NCBI GenBank assembly: GCA_018907035.1
Contig: JACCIC010000004.1
Location: 5,842,001 to 5,906,000 of the forward strand
DNA: 64,000 nucleotides
Reading direction: 5' to 3'
Source: Sycobia sp. Sy_11
Taxonomy: Eukaryota; Arthropoda; Insecta; Hymenoptera; Epichrysomallidae
Of this stretch, positions 55,935 through 64,000 are shown one piece after another. A model generated the notes under the pieces. It did no database searches. It had not been told where the DNA came from and saw only the letters and a list, made by a program, of their open reading frames with translations. Positions within the stretch are counted from its first letter, which is position 1; the number at the start of each line of letters is the position of its first letter. The translations under genes and the position numbers were made by a program.

Positions 55935-58111
55935 ATGAAGTATTTATATATCTTTGTCTTCCTACTTTTTTTGATGAGCTACATGCCAAATATTGATGCA
56001 TCCCAAGCACCATGTACTACCCCGGCACCAAGTAAGCAATTTATACATAAATTATAACAAGTATTAAAATATATAGTATAGCTATACATAAATATATAAT
56101 CATAGAGTATGAACTATGTGTATTAAAATTAGAATATATAAGATTCTAGAAATGATCATTATTTTCACTACAAGCTTATTGTTAAAAAATTATACTATTT
56201 CGTTTTTAGCTTGATTATGGAGAGGTTGAAAAGTATATTTATTTATTCCATTAAAAATGTTCCATTGTCGTTTTCATTATTTTGCAACGTAGGATAAAGT
56301 GTTCTGATATAATTAGAAAATAGTATATGTAAATGTCAAATGATTGTAAATTTATTTAATTATACCCTTTATAATTACATTTCTAAGAAAAACTCCATGA
56401 GGTTCCTGTGCGTTGGTTCGAACTATGAAAGGCACTCTAATGAATCCTGCATTATAGATTTAGCTCATTATTTAAGAATTATTTTCTATTTTCATAAATA
56501 TAAATCTTAAAATTAAGAATATTTCATAATTCAGTTAATATGCTATAAAAGTTCTTTTATTCTAGACGGTCCTTCAAACTTAGTTTTTCTACATATATAC
56601 GTTTCCGAAACTGTTCGCGCTATCTGCGCTCTCGCTCTGTAAAAATAGTATTATTATTTGACGATTAAATCACTAGTGAAAAAGCCAATATAGTTATGAG
56701 AAATACTTTTATAGCCATTTTCCTGATTTGGGGAAAAATGTTTCCCGACTGCCGCTCGCACACCATAAATAACGAAATTAGTGCCATCACTTTTTTCAGG
56801 TTTTAAAATGACCGTCGCGGAGGTATTATGTCTGCTCCGTAAAGATAAGGGATCTCCCTCCCCACTTATAATGCCAATAGAATTGAATTGCCCACCTTGT
56901 CTGCACAGTTATTTTGTATTAAATGCAGCGAAGAAAGTTCAGTTGTATTTGAGCGTTCTGCTCGGGTACCATTGCAGTGTCCTTTCGATAGTTGTATTTC
57001 ATTACTTTCTGTTTTGCATCAAGTTCGTGCATCTTCACTTTGTACTGTATGCATTTGTGCGGTGTCTATAACCGATGTAGTTGTAAGGATCGAGCGCAGC
57101 TAAGATCGTAGATCAAGCTAAACTAATCGGTGTTCTCGCTCTATTGGTGACGCTGTGATAAGGGAATAAATAATCCTGCTGCACTACTTTGGAGCATACA
57201 TATGTCTCTTAGATGTTGCCACCCCTCTCTGCCCTCAAATTGGCCAAATTGGCGGCATCGCGGTGTGAGTCCAAAACCTCGGAACTGCTGTGTGCCCATG
57301 TACTTTTCATGGCCATTCTTTATGTAAGTGTTTGTAAGGCTTACACGAGCTCCATTATGAAGTATATAGCAAATTGTAGCGGTCAAAATTGTTTAGAAAA
57401 TTAGTATTTTGAGAATTGCGTAGAAAAATAATTGTTTTTTATCTATTGGTGAATCATCTTATTTAGCGCAACTTCAGCGGCTTTATTTAAATTCCTTTTC
57501 CTCCACTCGCGACTTGTAGTTTTTATGCTGGCTAGATACAAAGTCGTTTATGGCTTAATTTAAGTTGGATTAAATTTTATCTCTTTATTTATTCACCACG
57601 CATCTCTATTATGTAATTTTTACAGTCGATTGTAGAAAATACATTTTTTATCGACTTTTTATTGCTTGAAAAATAATTAATCTTGAAAATATACAAAACA
57701 GGAGATATACAAAATCTTTTTATCCATTAACAATAAGTTTATTATATTTCTTTTGCCATTTATAGACGGATTTATAATGAGTAAAAAATCTAGATTATTG
57801 TCCAAATATGCTCTTGTATTTATCATCTCTCAATGACATATGTATATAATTAATTAATAGACATTATCTTTGCTTGAATTAAATTTGCACTGAATTCAGA
57901 CCATATTATATTAAAAGAAATATGTTAATATATTATAGTTATTTTATCTACGTTATAAAGAAATTTTTTTATTACAGATTGTGTATCATCAACATGTCAG
58001 ACAAATTGTGGTAAAATAGGTTTCACAAACTCTACATGTATGGCAGATGGATGCTACTGTTGTTGGAAGGAAGTGAACCCAGCAGGTGGTTGCACAAAAT
58101 ATGTCCCGTAA
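55935..58111 (+). CDS. secreted Cys-rich peptide gene 4 (divergent, nine Cys)
   Basis: Exons 55935-56031 and 57978-58111 with a phase-1 intron of 1946 bases. The product has 76 residues: a signal peptide of about 22 residues ending in Ala like genes 2 and 3, a Pro/Thr/Ala linker that contains an extra Cys (residue 27), then eight cysteines with the same spacing as genes 2 and 3 (C-x4-C-x3-C-x9-C-x4-C-x-C-C-x9-C). Nine cysteines leave one unpaired, so a covalent dimer or a redox-active thiol is possible. The loops are less charged (Gly/Asn/Ser/Thr rich) and the end carries Tyr-Val-Pro. AAATAAA follows near 58155. It clearly belongs to the family but is the most diverged of the four. Confidence 0.82.
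56781..57105 (+). other. unrecognised Cys-containing open frame in the gene 4 intron
   Basis: Two overlapping frames (56781-57071 and 56888-57103) follow a TTTTTTCAG acceptor-like site and an ATG near 56808. The second frame reads several Cys pairs (CIKC, CPFDSC, CTVCIC). A frame change near 56888 would join them. It may be a fragment of an unrelated gene or transposon. No family recognised. Confidence 0.25.
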
Positions 58112-58119
58112 AAATACGT

Positions 58120-58880
58120 TGTTGTAAATTGAAATATCAATTTTTTTACGTTAAATAAATTTCCATTTTCTTATTCGAATAATTAATTTTATATTTTAAT
58201 TAACATAGAAGAGAAGCTTTTATTTCTTGTTCGCCTTTATCAAATAAAATATATACATTATTTCATGAAAATATCGTACATCATATAATGTGTTTTTTTT
58301 TTAATGCTTTTTAACCAAATTAGGTCGAGAGGTGCAATTTTCACACGCCGAGGAATTTACAGTTAGAAATTTTCCTAAACAATTATTAATTTTCAATGTT
58401 GAAAATATACGTTCAAACGGAGCGTTTTTCTATATTTTTCTAGATAAATATTACATTTTCCAAAATCCATCATAATATATCAATAATAATAATATTCAGT
58501 ATTGAATTATAAAGAAAAATTTATATTTTTATAATTATCTAATCATCGCTTTTAAAAAATCAGTAATTTTTTGAAGAAAAAAACAGAGTAAATTTTTTTA
58601 CTTAACTCAATTAGTTCAAATAAATTTACAGATTATAGTATCATCTTGATCCGCCATGACTCGATTCAAAATCTAATATATGTATAAACAAAATTGATGC
58701 ATGTATTACATTATACTAAATTCACAAATCTTAACGTATATTATATACAGTCGCTCAAATAAGAGCGTGATCGACTTTACTGACAGGTAATGAAAGATTT
58801 CGCTCTAGATAGAGAGAAGCTTTGTCCTTGCTCCATTGTCAACAAAAATTCAGTTGTCGTTGATCTTTTGAGAGAATCGC
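58120..58880. other. AT-rich DNA between gene 4 and the gypsy element
   Basis: 3' end of gene 4 and nothing else recognised. No long terminal repeat could be delimited before the gag start. Confidence 0.45.
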
Positions 58881-60185
58881 GTTAAATGCCATGAATGCTA
58901 GCACATTCAAAGTCGAAGCTAATGCTCTTAGAAAATTTTCTGGTTAAGACGACAGACAACCGATCGGCGCTTGGATCGGCATGATTAAGGAGGTTACTCT
59001 AGTAAACGAGTGGACTGATCAAAAAATGTGTCTTGCAGTTAAGCGAGCGCTTACTTCGGAAGGTCGGAACAAGACGAACCCCTTACTCAATATGTACTAC
59101 GTATGAGGAGTAACAGTAGCAGAGGTGAGGTCCCGGGGAGGTTGATTCTAAAGTATTTAGTCGACTGGATTCCAGGTAAGGGGTTTCGAAAAGTATCTCT
59201 GTGTATCACAACTTCGAGGAGTTAAAAGTAGCTGTTGCAACCTTCGAAACTGTAAGCGATGCACCTTCAGGTTGTCGTTATGGATTGAAGGACGAAATAC
59301 CGAGGAGACCGCCTCCATTACCTGAGTGTAAAAGCAACAAAAAGCTGGTAAATGTTTGGACTGTGAAAACCTGGATATGTGCATAAGCAGTGCCCTGATA
59401 AACGGAGAGGTATAAAATACTTTGAAAGCCAAAAGCCAGGTCATCTATCCAGGGATTCCAAGGAAAGAATTAATCAGGTCGGCACTGGAACGATCAACAA
59501 GATCGGAAGCGATATGACGAAGCAGCTACGAGACCACGCAGAGGCAGCCATCGGAGGAGTCACTCTGATGTTGGTAATCGACTGAGGTGTATTGTATTGG
59601 TCAATAGTGTGAGAGATGACCTGTGGACAGAGATTAATTCGAAAGTGATTAGTAAAGTGCCAATTACTAAATATACTAGGAGCTTAGCTGCTTCGATAAC
59701 ACTACGGAGTTTCCAAAACATATCATGCTTCTGTCTACGTTTTCGATCGCGGTCAAGTTTAAGCTCAAACTCATCAACATACTAGAAGACACGACGGACG
59801 AGAGAGTGCTCATCGGCAATCTGCTGAAAGACGTTCTGCGGATCGTCCTGGAAAAGGAGTCCATCACAGTAGAATTGTTGCCGGGAAATGCCTATATTAA
59901 CGTAATAACGGAGGAATTGCGCCCCATAAATATTGCCTTACAATGAGTTCCAGAACCGCTAAAAGATGAAGTGAAAGCATTGATCGAGAATTGTCGGCCG
60001 CAATCAACAAAGGAAGTACCGATTAAAATTAAGGTAATAATAAAGAATCAGACACCGATTGCTCGAACGCCACGACACTTAGCACCAATGGAGATGGCAG
60101 TAGTAAATGCGCAAGTGAACGAGTGGCTAGAGTAAGGCATAATATCTCCAAGTTACTCGGGATTCGCTAGTGCGGTAGTGGCCGT

Positions 60186-60630
60186 GTGAAAAAAGACGGC
60201 TCGTCGTGTGTTTGTATAGATTACAAACCGCTTAACAGAATTGTCGTAAAAGAAATGACGTCAATCTCGACTATTGAGAACGTTCTGGATGAGTTGGCTG
60301 ATGCTCGTATCTTTTCGACGATCGACCTCAAAAATACATTTTTTCAAGTGAAGGATGAGGAAGATAGCCAGAAAATATGCATCATTCATAACATGCACTG
60401 GTCAATATAAATTCAGTGTTGCTCCGTTTGGTCTGGCATTATCGCCAGCGGTATTCACGCTGTACGTGCGGTATATATTTAAAGAATTAATAAAAAAGAA
60501 GACCATGTTGCTATTTATGGAGGACGCCGTGATTAAAGAAAATACCGCACGATACGCGCTGGAGGTAGCTTTGCGATTTGGCCTTGAGATTAATTGGAAA
60601 AAATGCTGCAGAAGAGAATCGACTTCTTAG
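60186..60630 (+). pseudogene. gypsy reverse transcriptase (degenerate)
   Basis: Contains CIDYKPLN (about 60215), FSTIDLKNTFFQV (about 60315, catalytic Asp), FSVAPFGLALSPAVF (about 60412) and, at 60513-60524, the catalytic box reading FMED instead of YxDD, i.e. one catalytic Asp is replaced by Glu. A frameshift lies near 60400. Inactive. Confidence 0.82.
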
Positions 60631-60870
60631 GCCACATTATCGAAGCCGGCAGAGTCGTGCTTTCACCGAGAAAAACTGAGGCAATGATGAACTATCTGTA
60701 GCCCAAAACAACGAAGAAAATTCAGCGTTTTTTAGGATTAAACGGACATTTCTGCAAATTCATCAATAATTATGCTCAAGTCGTGTACCCGCTTAGTGAT
60801 CTTTTAAAGAAAGACGTACCCTTTACATTTGTAGCGGAGCAACATAGTGTTCTCGCTCTTGAAGCTCGCG

Positions 60871-60899
60871 CTCGTCTATCACTATAGACGATAGACGAG
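60871..60899. repeat. short inverted repeat inside the gypsy remnant
   Basis: CTCGTCTATC and GATAGACGAG form a 10-base-pair stem with a 9-base loop just before the RNase H trace. Confidence 0.8.
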
Positions 60900-61439
60900 A
60901 GCTACATACAGATGCATCTATGGAAGGCTAGGGAGCAATTCTTCTTCATAGATAATCAGAAGATCAGCTATTACATCCGGTATATTATACGATCCGGAAA
61001 ACTAAGACGCAGAGAAGAAGTATAGTAGCTACCAACTCGACTTCATAGCGGTCATGAGAGCCTTTGACAAGTTTCGTAAGTACCTGTGTGGACTGACGTT
61101 TAAAATTGTGACGGACTACGCTGCTTTTCATCAAACCATGGAAAAACGCGATCTCACACCATGCGTTGGGCGATGGATAATCGAGTGACTGGGCATCGAG
61201 CAGGCACGTGCATGCGGCATGTAGATGCGGTCAGCCAAGCGTCGCCTATCGATTCAAGACTCGTGAATGAAAAGACTAGCTAGGGCCCAGAGAAGAGCCG
61301 AGAAGATTAGAACCATTATTTGGCTGCTAGAGATCGGCGAGTACAAGTATTACCTGCTGAAGTAATGGCTTGTGTATACAGGTGCACCCGATCAAAAAAG
61401 CTTAGTTATACCTAAAGAACGTCAGCAAGAATTCATAAA

Positions 61440-61960
61440 AAGAGATCACGAGGTAGGACATTTTAGCGTTAAGAAAGCCACCGAACTAGTTGCTTAGGAG
61501 TACTAAATAGACAAAATGGAGCAGAGTCCAGGACTATATAGAGAACTGTTTACAGTGCATACTAGGAGCGCGTAAATCTGATAAAGGTGAGGGCTTCTGT
61601 AACCCGATATCAAATGCCCCGCTACATACCATCCATCTAGACAATGTTGGCCCACAGCTCGAAAGAAACGAACAGTACATGCATCTTCTCATCGCAGTGG
61701 ATGGATTTTTTAAATTTACGTGGATGATTGCAACCAAAACGACATCGACTGAACTGCTAAAAATGCTAAGAATAATGCAGCAGAACTTTGTAAATCCACA
61801 GCAATTCATCACCGACCGCGAAACAGCAATTAAGTCTCAGGAATTTGACCATTTCTGTCAAACTAAAGGGATTCACCATCAACTGACAACAGCCGATGTC
61901 GTTTGAGGATATGGGTAGGTGAAACGAGTCAACATTATCGTCGCTAGCGTAATAAGTAAA
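61440..61960 (+). pseudogene. gypsy integrase (degenerate)
   Basis: An HEVGHFSVKKA-like zinc-binding start (61447), a LDNVGP segment (61636) with the first catalytic Asp, and FITDRETAIKS (61807) with the second. After several stops the frame ends with a GYGxVKRVN-like segment near 61910-61930. Confidence 0.78.
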
Positions 61961-62035
61961 GTATTTATTAATAAACCTGGTAAAAGGTATAACCTCATGA
62001 AGTCGGAAAGCGGACAACAGTAAACGACATCTGAG

Positions 62036-63405
62036 GACAGGCCTCTGTTGGCATACAAACCCGAACGCGTTTGTAGTGAGACAGAACTCTGCTGAGTCTC
62101 ATGACCAAGCTCCCGCCGTCTCCTCAGCCGCTTGGATTCCAAAATGACCCCGCTTCAATACGGGAGTAGGAGTGATACTGGTAGAAGGAAGCACGCCACC
62201 GATTGGAAGGAGGAGGGGAAATCAACCTCAGACTATAAATAGGAGGAAGGAGATCAGATAGGAAGATTTTGGTTCGAACCGCCGGACAGTCAGCATTACG
62301 TGTGAGCGCCTGGCGTCTTGCGCGAGTGAGCTCACTCTTAACAGCCGCCGCACTGTCCACACAGCGTGTGGTAGATCGGCCAACCACAACCTTAGTAGTA
62401 TACATGTATACTACCCACCCTACCAAATCAGTCCGACCCTCCAACCACCCACCTCTCACCCACCCACTTTTCAAGAGGAGCACACTTCCACCTCCGTCTC
62501 CTCCCACTCCCCCACCCGCAACCGAATTGCACCCAATCCCAATTGCGACAATAGAATCCCTAAACACTATTATCTTCCAACTCTCCCAACTCACGTCGCT
62601 ATTATCCAACGCACTTAATCCCCTGCATCATGGATAACACACCTCCAACTAACACTATCCACATCCTAACCTGAAATACCAATTCACCCACTTTTCACCC
62701 ACCCACAAAACCATCGAACTGTCTCAGACCCTCCAAAGCCTGGACATCGACAACCTCTGCCTTTCCAAAATCCATCTCCGGCCTCACCAGAAATTCTTCA
62801 TCCTCAACTATACTACCTACAGCCGCGACTGTCTTAGAAGTATAGGAGAGGGCGTAGCCATCCTCATCAAAAATTCCGTCCGAATCAAACCTCCGAACGT
62901 CCCATTTAATGCCACTGGCATCGAGTTGTTTGGCCCTCGCCGCACACTCAAAATCTTCTCTGTGTACTCACCTCCTAAGGAGTCCCGGAGCCCCTCCGAC
63001 CTCTCTTCCTTCTTCAGTGACAGCAGCCACATCATCATCGTCGGCGATCTCAACACCAAACACACAGCTTGGGGCTGCAATTCAAGCAACCGAAACAATG
63101 TCTCTTTCCTACGCCTAGCCCTCCACCACTCCCTCACGATCGAAACCCCATCTGAACCGACTCATATCTCCACCCAACACAACCATCTCTCCGATATCCT
63201 AGAAATCTTCATCACCCAAAACTGCCCAATCCACTCCGAACCTCGTTCGATCCACGCGCTCAGCTGCGACCATCCACCGGTCCTCTGAGATCTAACACAC
63301 ACTCCCTCCCCTCAACCCCCAGCCACTCTCAGACCGACTGGCAGGGTCTAAAATTCCTGCTAGAAACCACAACGCTTCCAGCTCTCCGACTCCGTGAAGC
63401 AATAG
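62036..63405 (+). mobile_element. jockey-type LINE fragment (endonuclease part)
   Basis: The segment switches to C-rich DNA after the gypsy remnant. A Pro/Thr/Ser-rich frame at 62269-62637 may be the end of ORF1, followed directly by an ATG. The endonuclease comes next: IFSVYSPP (about 62950), HIIIVGDLNTKHTAWGC (about 63030), a DILEIF segment and a CDHPPVL box (about 63266). A TDWQGLKFLLE-like stretch ends near 63405. No RT remains, so the copy is truncated on the right. The codon bias (C-ending codons) differs from the I- and R1-type elements. Confidence 0.75.
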
Positions 63406-63884
63406 TGTTCGTATGTATTAGTCAGTAAATTACAATATTAATGAGAATCAAATATACGTGTCCTTCCAACCTAATATAATAAATGCCATATGCATATATG
63501 ATTAGTAGGAACTAGTCTTTTTATGTTTAACTTTGATCTTAAGGCGCAACAACTTTGTACTATTGTGTATATGAAATTATTTGGACAATAATAGGAATAA
63601 TAAACTAAAGCAATAATAAAGACAATATAGGTGAAAATTAAACTATAGTATCCCACAGGCAAAATCGTACTGCCCCACAATATACCATAATGCCCCTTCT
63701 GACTCTCGTAAAAAGATTACTTTTTCTCCAATTATTTAAGTTTTCTTTTGAAATTTAAAACATGCTTTGCATTTCAAAAGCTTCATAGAATGAACTCATG
63801 CTGTTTTAAAAATGATTAACGTTGAACAGTTCAACAGGGTTTATATCTTTAAAAACCAGCACCATAAGGCCCCATCCTACTCTA
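63406..63884. other. AT-rich DNA, nothing recognised
   Basis: No gene or repeat recognised between the jockey fragment and the gene-4-like upstream sequence. Confidence 0.5.
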
Positions 63885-63985
63885 AAATATCTCTCAAATT
63901 TTAAAAATTTCAGATCACCACATGTTGTTATCCTATCGTATTGGAGAAAACGTCAGCCATCGCACAATGACCATTATAAATATGT
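63885..63985 (+). promoter_or_regulatory. upstream region of a probable fifth Cys-rich peptide gene
   Basis: Matches 55674-55773 upstream of gene 4, e.g. ATATCTCTCAAATTT, AAATTTCAGATC, ATGTTGTTATC, TATCGTATTGRAGAAAA, AATGACCATNATAAATATGT in the same order and spacing. In gene 4 this block lies about 160 bases before the ATG, so a fifth start codon would be expected about 145 bases beyond the window edge. Confidence 0.6.
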
Positions 63986-64000
63986 CGGGGGTTCCCCTAC

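Larger units (their letters stand above)
58891..62035 (+). mobile_element. decayed Ty3/gypsy LTR retrotransposon
   Basis: The gag-pol order is preserved but riddled with stops and frameshifts. The gag part (from about 58891) has a CCHC-knuckle remnant at about 59400-59460. Then come a protease-to-RT region (59725-59946), an RT (60186-60630), an RNase H trace around TDAS (60907) and an integrase (about 61440-61960). No LTRs were found on either side, so the copy is truncated. Not functional. Confidence 0.8.

Noticed and set aside
34614..58111. Inhibitor cystine knot assignment for the Cys-rich peptides
   Set aside because: In that fold the adjacent Cys pair is normally the third and fourth Cys. 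Here it is the sixth and seventh, and the CxxxC / CxC spacing fits CS-alpha-beta better.
58740..62100. LTRs of the gypsy element
   Set aside because: No direct repeat could be matched between the two flanks by eye; the element appears truncated.
62124..62609. 161-codon minus-strand open frame
   Set aside because: Shadow of the C-rich jockey-type LINE; the plus strand has the endonuclease motifs just downstream.

Overview
The window is AT-rich arthropod nuclear DNA, most likely from an insect and plausibly a hymenopteran (inference). The grounds are intron-containing genes with short exons and GT-AG introns, long (AT)n microsatellites, and an insect-type transposon load: mariner, Penelope-like, I-, R1- and jockey-like LINEs, Ty3/gypsy, MITEs and tRNA-derived repeats. 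No bacterial-type operon, CRISPR array or intact tRNA/rRNA gene was seen.

Left part (1-16.6 kb). Short GC-rich blocks (1-620, 2300-2875, 5150-6230, 15.65-16.6 kb) sit in AT-rich DNA. The only recognisable housekeeping gene is on the minus strand between about 15.8 and 10.1 kb. It is an Mdm2-type E3 ubiquitin ligase with an acidic region, a four-cysteine zinc finger and a C-terminal Mdm2-style RING. A decayed mariner lies at 7.8-8.7 kb.

Middle part (19.5-29.6 kb). This is a three-level transposon nest. An I-clade LINE with an RNase H domain is split by a DNA element with CTACCCGTG inverted termini. That element carries an almost complete R1-clade LINE placed in a (CA)n microsatellite.

Right part (34-58 kb and beyond). 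This is the most interesting region: four tandem, same-strand, two-exon genes (34614-36191, 40138-42257, 46679-51536, 55935-58111). They encode small secreted peptides with the cysteine pattern C-x4-C-x3-C-x9-C-x3/4-C-x-C-C-x9-C, compatible with a CS-alpha-beta (defensin/toxin-like) fold plus a fourth disulfide. All have a signal peptide in exon 1, a phase-1 intron, and the same promoter: an AGTCACG element whose start lies exactly 38 bp before the start of the TATA box, which lies 77-81 bp before the ATG. Copies 2 and 3 have identical signal peptides but diverged mature regions with many charge changes. The last 100 bases of the window match the upstream region of gene 4, so a fifth member probably starts just outside. 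The array resembles a rapidly evolving venom or immune peptide cluster; the actual function is not known from sequence.

Between and after these genes lie a Penelope-like fragment broken by a rearranged mariner (37.7-39.3 kb), several MITEs, tRNA-derived repeats, a decayed Ty3/gypsy element (58.9-62.0 kb) and a jockey-type LINE fragment (62.0-63.4 kb).
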